A DNA stretch of 64,000 nt from Saprospiraceae bacterium (lineage in GTDB: Bacteria; Bacteroidota; Bacteroidia; Chitinophagales; Saprospiraceae). This document shows, piece after piece, positions 27,705 to 36,800 of this stretch; the first letter of the stretch is position 1, and each line of letters opens with the position of its first letter. The notes under the pieces are model-generated. The model was not told where the DNA came from and searched no databases. It saw only the letters and a program-made list of their open reading frames with translations. The stretch lies in the NCBI GenBank assembly GCA_022841745.1, contig JALHQW010000026.1, positions 29,016 through 93,015 on the forward strand, read 5' to 3'. The position numbers were made by a program, and so were the translations under genes.

Positions 27705-29651
27705 TTAATGGGCAAAAGCCTTGTCTCTTTCTATTAAGTAATCTGCAACCCGGCTATGTGCTGCAGCAAGTTGGCGCATGGCCTCGCATTCATGGACGTT
27801 GGATTCGGAAATATTCTTCAACTGTAGCTTGTCCGATGCCTCGTAAAAATAGGGCGGTTCATTCAATGGATAAAACGCTGTTAAGGTAGGCGTTTCGACC
27901 GCCATGTTACCTGATTTAAAATTGAAGGACTTTGCCTTTTCCGGGTTCGTCTTGAAGAGCGAGTGACCCCAAAATGCATTGTCTTCGTGTAGCCGGAGCA
28001 AGTCGAGAAGGGTAGGGGCGATGTCGCTATGGCTTGCCACAAGGGTTTGTTCCCCTATCGGCTGGAGGGGGTGCTTGGAGTACATGACCAAGGGAACCCA
28101 TATCGTTTCGTGCCGGCAATTAAGGTGTCCGGTGGATTCGCCCCTGTCGCCCAAGTCGTATCCGTGGTCCCCAGTGACGAGGAATATGGTCTTGTCAAAC
28201 CAAGGCTCCTGCCTTAGGCTGTCGAAAAACTCTCGCAACACGTCATCCGTATAGCTTAGCGTATTGCCAATCTTGGCCTGTAGGTCTTCGCCAACGTAAT
28301 TGTTGAACCTTGCTTCGGGTGTCTCAAACGGAACATGGTTGGCGATGGTAAATATGGTGGTCTCGAAACGCTGGCCGCTCCTGCCTTTTTCCTTCAGATG
28401 GGAGGCTGCTTCCCTGAAAACGAAACGGTCGTTTTTCTTGAAAGCAGGCTCGTAAAACACGTGGTCGTACCAGCGGCGAAGCCAATAACGCTGGTTGTCC
28501 CAGTCGGGGTCGGTGCTCGTGAAAAAGCTGCAATAGTAGCCTTGTTTGCGCAGCAATAAAGGGAATCCAGTTATATTGGAAGTAGTGTAATCGTTGACGA
28601 TGGACTTGGTGGAATGGGGAGGCATCGAGGCGTGCAGCGCCATGAACGAGAATACGGTCGGTTGGCCATTGCAAATAAAATTAGTCCAATAAGCCCCGTT
28701 TTCCGAGGTGGCGAGCTTTTCCAGAAAAGGCATGTGGACCTTTTTCTCCGCAGGGTTGAACAGTTGGAGGTTCTTGGCCCGCAAGGTTTCGACCACGATA
28801 ATCACAATGTTCCAACTGTTGTCGGGTGCGGTTTTCTTCCCGACGAAGGTCTTCAACATTGGGAGGGAATCCGAAGTAAATGCCCAGTTGGAATCATATT
28901 GGGCCTCCAGCCATGCCTGACGCACGGTGGCGATGTCTTTTTCGATGGCTGTGTAATCAGGATTTCCCAAGATGACCGTTTTCAATTGTTCCTTGGCGAG
29001 GATGGCGGGCGGCATCACCTTGTATTGGCGTGGCTTGGAGCCGAACAGCTTGGAGCGGTAAAGGGTGGGCAATACCATGGTCAGTACTATCATTGCCACC
29101 AATAACATTGGGTTCCAAAGCCTGCCACTAAGCCCGTGCTTCCCAAGCCAAGGGCGGTTTGCGAGCAATAGAAAAAGGATGGGCAAGGCCAATAGTAGCA
29201 AGGAAGAATAGGTGCCACCGGCATCCATTTTCAAGGCTTCGAGGATGGATTCGGGCATGACCCGCATATCGTTGCCATAGAGTTCAAGTAGGTTGTAGGA
29301 AAGGTGCATCCCCATGAACCTTAGGCACTCATGGTCTAATTGCGAAATGACCAACGATGCAAAGACGCCAAAAATATGGGACAAGAAGAATAGCAGCCTT
29401 CCGGGTCGGCCCGATGGTGGCTCCACAAAAAGCAAGTAGGCGAAGAACGGCAGCGAGACGAGCGAAACGCCGTACCATGCGTAAAAAATGGCTGGCATGA
29501 GGTAAAAGGCGAGGTCAAGGACGTAGGGCGTTCCGAAAGGCGTGGGGCGAAGAAACAGGAACAATTGCCCGACCGTGGCAAGTATGCCACCTATGAAGAA
29601 AATCCAGAATGTGCGCTGAGAACGCTGCAAATAGGAGTTGATGCGTTTCAT
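27705..29651 (-). CDS. LTA-synthase-like sulfatase-family membrane enzyme
   Basis: A 648-residue protein with about five membrane helices in the first 210 residues and a C-terminal extracytoplasmic alkaline-phosphatase/sulfatase-fold domain. Visible active-site elements are VVETLRAKNL (metal-binding Glu), NGQPTVFSF (candidate Thr nucleophile, as in LtaS) and TGDHGYDLGDRG (metal-binding Asp/His), with a later H in SHSDIAPTLLDL. Relatives transfer phosphoglycerol or phosphoethanolamine groups or hydrolyse sulfate esters; the substrate here is unknown, and Bacteroidota do not make classical lipoteichoic acid. It lies 81 nt downstream of the M14 peptidase on the same strand, so the two may be co-transcribed. 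It converges on the pcrA fragment. Confidence 0.85.
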   Translation of the reverse strand: MKRINSYLQRSQRTFWIFFIGGILATVGQLFLFLRPTPFGTPYVLDLAFYLMPAIFYAWYGVSLVSLPFFAYLLFVEPPSGRPGRLLFFLSHIFGVFASLVISQLDHECLRFMGMHLSYNLLELYGNDMRVMPESILEALKMDAGGTYSSLLLLALPILFLLLANRPWLGKHGLSGRLWNPMLLVAMIVLTMVLPTLYRSKLFGSKPRQYKVMPPAILAKEQLKTVILGNPDYTAIEKDIATVRQAWLEAQYDSNWAFTSDSLPMLKTFVGKKTAPDNSWNIVIIVVETLRAKNLQLFNPAEKKVHMPFLEKLATSENGAYWTNFICNGQPTVFSFMALHASMPPHSTKSIVNDYTTSNITGFPLLLRKQGYYCSFFTSTDPDWDNQRYWLRRWYDHVFYEPAFKKNDRFVFREAASHLKEKGRSGQRFETTIFTIANHVPFETPEARFNNYVGEDLQAKIGNTLSYTDDVLREFFDSLRQEPWFDKTIFLVTGDHGYDLGDRGESTGHLNCRHETIWVPLVMYSKHPLQPIGEQTLVASHSDIAPTLLDLLRLHEDNAFWGHSLFKTNPEKAKSFNFKSGNMAVETPTLTAFYPLNEPPYFYEASDKLQLKNISESNVHECEAMRQLAAAHSRVADYLIERDKAFAH

Positions 29652-29732
29652 CTGACCCTGTTTTCGCTTGCTGGTTGTGCCAGCAAGTGGTCATTTAATG
29701 GGTTTTTGGTCAAAATGGCTGCATCAGCTGGG

Positions 29733-31490
29733 TTATTCCAGGCCCAAACCTTCCAAATTAAAAACCCTCCCAACCGGATAAAGGTTGACCGTCGGCTCGA
29801 AGAACTGCGTCTTTTTATAGACCCAAAACAGTTGTGCCCATTGGCTCTTGGCAAACTCCGGCTCGGCCTTTCGTTTCGCTTCCAATTCGGCCTTTACAGC
29901 AGGGTTTTCCTTTAAAAATTGCGCAGCAATATCCTCGAAAACATAGGGCGAGAAATACTCTTTTTGGCCAAGGATACCATCGAAATAATTCCACGCAAAA
30001 TAACTGTCAACCCCTTGCGGCTCAATGGTTTCCATCAGGAAGCGCACGGCGGGCTGGTCAGTCACGGCCACATAGTCGCCCTTGCGGTAGGGCCAGCGCA
30101 TTTTCTCCTTTTCCACTTGGATGTCGTAATGCAAGTAGTGGCCCTCATAGGCATCACGGGTGTCGTATTGCAGGATGCGGTACAGTTCCACCTCCGGCTC
30201 GGCATCGGCGGTTAGGCGGCGGAACTGCACGCCGTTCATTTGCAGTAGTTCGATAACCTCGTGATAGGCTTGCGGGATGATATAGGCGGCTGGCTTCAGC
30301 ACCTGTATGCTCGGCTCCATGCGGCTCCAAAAGGGGATGGGCTTCTCGTAGGGTGCCGAGCGGTCGTACCAGAGGCGGTCGAGGCCGGTGACCTCGCTGG
30401 GCTTGTACCTGCCTTCGTAGCCCTTGAACAGGATGGTGTCGGCCCGCTGCTCATCGGCTCGCCAGTCGAGGTTGGCGTATTCCAGGTGCAAGGCCGCTTG
30501 CACGGCATCCTTCCGCACCTGCTTGATGCGCTGGCGCTCAACGGAAAGCTCCTGCACGAGCGCACTCATGAAGTCGTAGGTGGCCTTTACCCGCTGCGGG
30601 AATGGTTTGAGCATGTGCGTCTCCGGTACGAGGCCGATGCAATGGTGCAGGGCCGCATAGCCGCTGCTGAACCGAGGCGGGTCGTAGAACGCATAGATGC
30701 CGTCGGCGGGCGTGTCCTTGAACTCGTTCACATAGGGGCACATTGGCTGGCCCATCGCTTCCATGCGTTGGTAAAGGCGGGGCAGCATCACCCGCCGCAT
30801 GTAGCTGCCGAGCAGACTGCCAAGCTTGTCAGTCTGGGTGGCCAGCAGGGTCATGGTGTATTGGTAGTCTGCGCCGTTGGAGGTGTGGTTGTCCACGAGC
30901 ACATCGGGCTGCCACTCGTTGAAGAGCTGGTTGAATGAGCGGGCATTGCGGGTATCGCATTTGATGAAATCCCGGTTCAGGTCAAGGTTGCGGGCATTGC
31001 CCCGAAAACCATATTCCTCCGGGCCATTCTGGTTGGCCCGGCTGCAGCAGCCACGGTTCAGCGCCCCGTCAATATTGTACATCGGAATGAAGGCAACCAC
31101 CACGTTTTCGAGGATGGGGCGGTAGTCCTGCTTCTGCACGAGGTCACGGCAGAGTACCATCGAAGCGTCCACACCTTCCGGTTCGCCGGGGTGGATGGCA
31201 TTGTTGACGAGGAGGATAAGCTTGCCCTGCGCCCGCAATTTCACCGGGTCGAACTCGCCGGACATGGAAACCACGGCCAAGTGCAGCGGGTGGCCGCTAT
31301 CTGTCGGGCCGTACTCGATGAGCCGCATACGGTCATAGCCAAGGTCTAGTTTTTTGTAAAAATTCATGCACTCAGCATAGGTGGCGGTCACTTGGTTGTT
31401 CTGCTCAAAGGGGGTGTTGTAGGTGCCGGATTGGGCCAGCATTGCGAAGCAGAAAAGGAGGAGAATTGACAAGGTTGAAATAAATCGCAT
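29733..31490 (-). CDS. secreted M14-family zinc carboxypeptidase
   Basis: A 585-residue protein with a signal peptide (MRFISTLSILLLFCFAMLAQ) and an M14 domain: zinc ligands H100 and E103 in AIHPGEPEG, H202 in DNHTSNG, and candidate catalytic E290 in GLVPETHML. The sequence RNLDLNRDF carries the arginine/aspartate motif for substrate binding. The start at 31490 is chosen over one 11 codons upstream because it gives a clean signal peptide. It probably trims C-terminal residues from peptides in the periplasm or outside the cell. The remaining 280 residues are less conserved. A weak -7 box (TACCTTCG on the minus strand, 31585-31592) lies upstream. Confidence 0.88.
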   Translation of the reverse strand: MRFISTLSILLLFCFAMLAQSGTYNTPFEQNNQVTATYAECMNFYKKLDLGYDRMRLIEYGPTDSGHPLHLAVVSMSGEFDPVKLRAQGKLILLVNNAIHPGEPEGVDASMVLCRDLVQKQDYRPILENVVVAFIPMYNIDGALNRGCCSRANQNGPEEYGFRGNARNLDLNRDFIKCDTRNARSFNQLFNEWQPDVLVDNHTSNGADYQYTMTLLATQTDKLGSLLGSYMRRVMLPRLYQRMEAMGQPMCPYVNEFKDTPADGIYAFYDPPRFSSGYAALHHCIGLVPETHMLKPFPQRVKATYDFMSALVQELSVERQRIKQVRKDAVQAALHLEYANLDWRADEQRADTILFKGYEGRYKPSEVTGLDRLWYDRSAPYEKPIPFWSRMEPSIQVLKPAAYIIPQAYHEVIELLQMNGVQFRRLTADAEPEVELYRILQYDTRDAYEGHYLHYDIQVEKEKMRWPYRKGDYVAVTDQPAVRFLMETIEPQGVDSYFAWNYFDGILGQKEYFSPYVFEDIAAQFLKENPAVKAELEAKRKAEPEFAKSQWAQLFWVYKKTQFFEPTVNLYPVGRVFNLEGLGLE

Positions 31491-32242
31491 GGAGGTGATT
31501 GGCTTTGTAGTTGGGGGATTCATTCCCCAACATAGTGCTTTGCTTTAGTGGGAAATGAGTTACCCAACTACTTTCAGCGCGCTGCGAAGGTAGGATAATT
31601 GCCCATAGCGCTACGAACATTGGATGGCTTTAGGGCATGGCAGGTAAGTGGATTGAAAAAAAATGGGGAGTGATATGCTTGGTAAGCAGAATTATTTTTA
31701 CCTTACACCCAGTTCGGTTTACAAATAGATATATCGTTACAGCAATATTTGTAAATCTCCGATTCTCACCCACTTTAAACATTTTCGCTAGTTTTGAATA
31801 ATTTCGAGCGCGAGCTATTGGAAAAAGGCATCTAACATTTTCCATAACCATAAGCTGCGTCTCAGGAAAAATGGGCTGAACCAGCTTTGTAAAAACCGAT
31901 TCCCATGAAAAAAATCGTCTCCCCCCTTGGTGGCTATTCATTGGAATATTCGCCGCCAGTTCGATACTTGACTGGAACTCACCAGCATTTACTGTACTCA
32001 CACACAAGATTAGTTCATTCGACTGCTGATTTGCTTTGCAACAGTGCTGCCTGAATGCACGGAGTAGCGCTGTTGAAATTTATTTTAACTAAAAAGTAAC
32101 TATTTAGCAGGGGGTATTTTTTTTGGTAGAAATTGAAAATTTTAACCCAAAAAACTCCTCAAAATGTGGGACGATAGAAAAATGAATTTTATTCTCTCTT
32201 TTGCCACAGCCTAAGTAGTTACCTAAAAAACACTTGACCAAA
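31491..32242. other. long AT-rich intergenic region between divergent genes
   Basis: About 750 bases between the divergently transcribed carboxypeptidase and the T9SS cargo gene. A 125-codon minus-strand frame (31630-32007) lacks any domain, signal or protein-like composition and is not called. Promoters for both genes should lie here, but I see no convincing pair of boxes for the plus-strand gene. No RNA gene is recognised. Confidence 0.5.
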
Positions 32243-33580
32243 ATGAAAAATGCTTACGACTTGAAATTTCCTCGGCTAAAAAAAGCGTTATTGATGGCGA
32301 ACCTGTTTGTTTGCTTTTGCATAACCTCGGTGTTCGGTATAACTTATGTAACAAAAAGTGATGGAAACTGGAATGCCAATTCGACTTGGAAATCGCCAGG
32401 TGTCCCACCCAACCCACTACCTAGTGGCGATAACATCATTATAAATCACAATGTGGCCGTAATTTCAAACAATATCACACTCAACAGTGGGAGTTCATTG
32501 ACTTTGGATCCTGGCATACGGCTAGAAATTCATCAGTCTCACACGTTGACTATCAATTCTGGAGCATCTGTTTCCTTAAGCAATAACAGTAACCTTGAAG
32601 TTCAAGGCACCTTGAATGTTAATGGCAATCTTAATCTAAATGATGGTTCTGGCAATGGTATTCTCTCAGGTGATGGAACAGTAAATGGCACATTTACAAA
32701 CAGTGGAATTGTTGCACCTGGCATAGATGGTAGCCAAATTAAATGCCTTAGTTTTAATGACCCTTTTATAGACAATGGAAAAATCTTGCAAATCCAATTA
32801 AACGGTACCACTGCATGTTCGGGGCACGATAGAGTGATAGTGAACGATCCAGTCACCCTTAGCGGAACGCTCGACGTATTGCTTGTTCCCGGGTACACTC
32901 CCATCGCTGGTAACTCATTTACCATTATGACATCTACAGGGGTGATATCTGGAACATTTTCTAGCATTAATTTACCAGTTGTACCTGGCATTACCTTCAT
33001 TGTCATATACGATCCAAATGCAGTCATAATAACCACAGCCTCTGCTCTCCCCATCGAGCTAAAGTCCTTCACCGCCACCTCCCTGCGCAACACAGTGCAA
33101 CTCAACTGGAGCACTATCAGCGAAAAAGACAACGCTGGCTTCGACATCGAACGCAGCTCGGACGGGCTTGACTGGGAGACGCTCGGCTTCCTAAAAGGGG
33201 CCGGTACCACCTCCTCGGAACAGCATTATCATTTTACAGATGAGAAGCCGATAAATGGAGCCAGTTATTACCGTTTGCGGCAATTTGACTTGGAGGGCGG
33301 TAGAGAAGAGTTTTCCCCTATGGTAGTGGTAGCGTTCAAGGGGGATGCCCCTTCAATATCGGTGTACCCAAACCCCGTAGCAGATATACTGCACGTGGCT
33401 TTGGACCAACCTAGCACCATAGAGGTCGTGGACGGCAATGGGCGGATTTTGGAGCGGCTTTATGTGCCAGAAAGCCAGCCGCTCACCGAACTGAATGTCA
33501 GCCATTATCCTTCTGGTATTTTAAGGTTAAGGGTAATAGTGGGAGATTCCACGAAAGTTTTTAGCTTTCTCAAGCATTGA
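32243..33580 (+). CDS. T9SS cargo protein with beta-helix-like domain
   Basis: A 445-residue protein: a signal peptide (about 1-32, ending SVFG), then about 220 residues of short Asn/Gly/Ser-rich strands (NITLNSGSSLTLDPG, NLEVQGTLNVNGNLNLNDG) typical of a right-handed beta-helix. A fibronectin-III-like domain follows (about 275-370, LPIELKSFTATSLRNTVQLNW to YYRLRQFDLEGG). It ends with a type A T9SS sorting domain (SISVYPNPVADILHVAL to the C-terminus). It should be exported across the outer membrane and attached to the cell surface or released. The ATG at 32243 is chosen over a TTG nine bases upstream. A strong terminator follows at 33618. Confidence 0.85.
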   Translation: MKNAYDLKFPRLKKALLMANLFVCFCITSVFGITYVTKSDGNWNANSTWKSPGVPPNPLPSGDNIIINHNVAVISNNITLNSGSSLTLDPGIRLEIHQSHTLTINSGASVSLSNNSNLEVQGTLNVNGNLNLNDGSGNGILSGDGTVNGTFTNSGIVAPGIDGSQIKCLSFNDPFIDNGKILQIQLNGTTACSGHDRVIVNDPVTLSGTLDVLLVPGYTPIAGNSFTIMTSTGVISGTFSSINLPVVPGITFIVIYDPNAVIITTASALPIELKSFTATSLRNTVQLNWSTISEKDNAGFDIERSSDGLDWETLGFLKGAGTTSSEQHYHFTDEKPINGASYYRLRQFDLEGGREEFSPMVVVAFKGDAPSISVYPNPVADILHVALDQPSTIEVVDGNGRILERLYVPESQPLTELNVSHYPSGILRLRVIVGDSTKVFSFLKH

Positions 33581-33617
33581 GCAAAAAGGTACCGTTGTCC
33601 TCAAGAAAGGGGAAACG

Positions 33618-33654
33618 AAAATCTCTTCGGCTAAGCAGCCGAAGAGATTTTTTT
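33618..33654 (+). terminator. Rho-independent terminator
   Basis: A 14-bp perfect stem (AAATCTCTTCGGCT and AGCCGAAGAGATTT) with a 4-nt AAGC loop, followed by TTTT. It lies 38 nt after the T9SS cargo gene that ends at 33580. Confidence 0.9.
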
Positions 33655-33811
33655 GGTGCGGCAAATGACGATGCTGTTATAAACGCTAATTAAATTCGAC
33701 GGCGCAGCCGACGAAAAAGAGACGCTATCCGCAACTTGAGTTAGATGCCATTTTAGTAGATAAAAATTTGGGAACTTGCCAATCTTAGTCAATTCTAAGG
33801 AACGCAACAGG

Positions 33812-33840
33812 TTGAAAGAATAACCTATGTACTACATTTG
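33812..33840 (+). promoter_or_regulatory. Bacteroidota-type promoter for the repeat protein
   Basis: TTG at 33812-33814, an 18-nt spacer and TACATTTG at 33833-33840, an exact TAnnTTTG -7 box. Transcription would begin near 33847, which leaves the ATG at 33852 almost leaderless and favours the ATG at 33885. Confidence 0.6.
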
Positions 33841-33884
33841 TCCTATTAAGCATGCCTAAAGGAAGCTTGAAACAATTATGGACA

Positions 33885-36800
33885 ATGAAATTTGCCCTCC
33901 TCCCATACTACTTACCTGTTTATGTCAAATATTGCTTCATCGCTTGGGCGCTGCTGATTGGGCATACAGCTGAACTTCATGCCTGCGCAACAACCCCGCA
34001 GTTTGTGGGCATCACGAATATTTGCCCCAGCCAAACAGGAAATATTGCGGTCAGCAATGCACCTGATTATGTCAATTTCGCTTGGAGCACAGGGGCTGCT
34101 ACACCTTTTATAACGATTTCCGGCCCCGGCACCTATACTGTCACCGTGACGGATGCGGCCAGTTGCACCGCCACGGGCAGCGTCACGGTCGCTTCCAATA
34201 CAACGATTACGGATATTTCGGCGATTGCCACGCCGCAGACAAGTTGCGTCACAATAAACGGGCAACTGAACATCACTGTCTCCCCGCCAGGTAGCTACAC
34301 TTTCGCTTGGTCGAACGGGCAGTCCACAGAAGACCTTCAAAATGTGATTGCGGAGCACTACACCGTGACTGTGACGGATGCGACGGGCTGTACGGCTTCA
34401 GTCACCTTTACGGTTCCCGACAACACCGCCCCGCCCATTTTTGACATCAACAGCTCGCCGACCACCTGCATGCAAAACGATGGAAATATCATCCTGACGA
34501 TGAACCCGCCAAACGGCAACTATAATTTCCAATGGAGTTCCGGCCAAATGACCCAAAACATCCTTCAGGTGTTCCCCGGGCCTTATTCCGTGACCATCAC
34601 CAATGCCGACGACGGCTGCACGAGCGTGGCCACTGCCAACCTTGCCAACACCAACTTCGTGCCCCAAGTGACGGCAACGGTTACCCCGAACAATGGCTGT
34701 TCTGGAGGGAACGGCAGTATTAGCCTGGAAGTGGAACCCGATGTTGTGACCTACACCTACAATTGGTCGAATGGTGGCACGGGCCCAGTTTTAAGCGATT
34801 TGACTGGGGGCGGCTACACGGTCACGGTCACGCATGGTGTGGTCTGCACGGCAATTGTTACCTACAACATCATCAATATTCCAACGCAAATCAACATTGA
34901 TGGGGCTTCGACGCTGGAACTATGTGGTACCTCAAACGGGGAAGTGGACATTACCCCTACACCTTTTGGCATATACAATTACCAGTGGTCGAACGGTGCT
35001 ACGGCGCAGGATTTGACGGGGGTTCAAGCAGGTTCCTATACTGTTACCGTGTCCTCGGGGAATTCCAATTGTACGGCCACGGCCACATTTTTTGTCGGCG
35101 ACCAAAGCCTCGGTTTTAGTTTTTCAGAACAAATGACCGCCAACACCAAATGCGCTAATTTCAATGGTGCCTTGGACATTGACGTATCGCCTCCCGGCAA
35201 CTATACTTACCAATGGTCAAACGGGGCCAGCACGCAGGACATCAGCAATTTGCAAGGTGGCACCTACACGGTCACGGTTTCCTTCGGCAATGGCTGTTCG
35301 GGCGAGGCCAGCTTCACGGTGGAGGATGCCTTGGAGCATCCAGTGGTCATTTACAACGTTTCCCCATCCTCGTGCGGGCAATCGAACGGTGCCATTGACC
35401 TGTTCCTCGACCCGCCCGTCGGGAACAGTTTCAGTTGGACGAGCGGCGCCAATTCGGAAGACCTCAACAACCTGCAAGCGGGCAATTATGGTGTCACGGT
35501 AACTGCGCAAAACGGCTGCACGATTACGGACCTAATCACCGTTCAAAACGCCGGGGCGAATTTCACCCTCGCTGCAACTACAGCCGCCAATACCGCTTGC
35601 ACGGGTGCAAACGGAGCCGTCAACTTGACTGTCACGCCCGCCGGGACCTACACCTACGCCTGGTCGAACAGTGCGACTACGCAAAACCTGGTGAACGTTG
35701 GCGCAGGCAGCTACACCGTCACCGTCTCGGCGGGAGGCAACTGCACAGCCACGGCCAGCTATACCGTTCCGAACAACGCTGGCGTTCCGAGCCTCGCTGC
35801 CAACCCCAACAGTGCAACCTGTGGGACAGCAAACGGTAGCATTGATTTAACCGTTTCACCATCAGGCAGTTATGGCTTCGCATGGTCAAGCGGGGCGAGC
35901 ACGGAAGACCTCGCCGCCATTACCCCCGGCAGCTACGCAGTGACGGTCACAGCCGTCAACGGCTGCACCAGTTCCACCTCGGTGCAGGTGCAAAATTCGA
36001 CGCCGAGCCTCCCACTCAGTGGCATTGCCATGCCGAACAGTTCGTGCCAATTGCCGAATGGCAGCATTGATTTGAGCATCGGGCAAGCTGGCCTCCTCAC
36101 TTTTCAATGGTCGAACGGTGCCAGTAGCGAAGACCTACAAAACATTGCCGCAGGCACCTATTCAGTCACCGTCACGCAAGGCGTAAACTGCACAACGACA
36201 GCCAGTTATGATGTGCCAAACAACACGCCAGCCCCTGTTTTGACAGCCACGCCAACACCTGCCAATTGCGGCTTGGCCACTGGCAGCATTGACCTCAACC
36301 TATCGCCTGGCACTGGCAACAGCTTTTCGTGGTCGAACGGGGCCAGCAGCGAAGACTTGCAAAACCTGCTCCCCGGCAACTACACCGTCACGGTCACAGG
36401 TGGCAATGGTTGCTCCGCAACAACTAATATCAACGTGATGGACACGCCTACCGCTTTCAGTCCGACGGGCATTTCCATCCCGAACACCTCCTGCACTTTG
36501 CCGAACGGCAGCATTGACCTCTCTGTGGCGCAACCTGGCAATTTCAACTACCAATGGTCAACGGGAGCAACGACCGAAGACCTTCAAAACCTCGCCCCTG
36601 GCTCCTATACCGTCACGGTCACAGCAGGCAATAGTTGCTCCGCAACGGCAACCATCCAAGTCACGAACATCAATAGCAATTTCAGTTTAGCGGCTGTGCC
36701 AATAGCCAGTTCCTCCTGCGTTTCTCCGAATGGGCAGGTACAGCTAAACGTTTCTCCATCAGGTAGTTATGTTTACTTGTGGTCAAATGGGGCCACCAGC

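Noticed and set aside
31630..32007. A 125-codon minus-strand frame in the long intergenic region
   Set aside because: No recognisable domain, signal or ribosome site, and AT-rich sequence makes such frames common.
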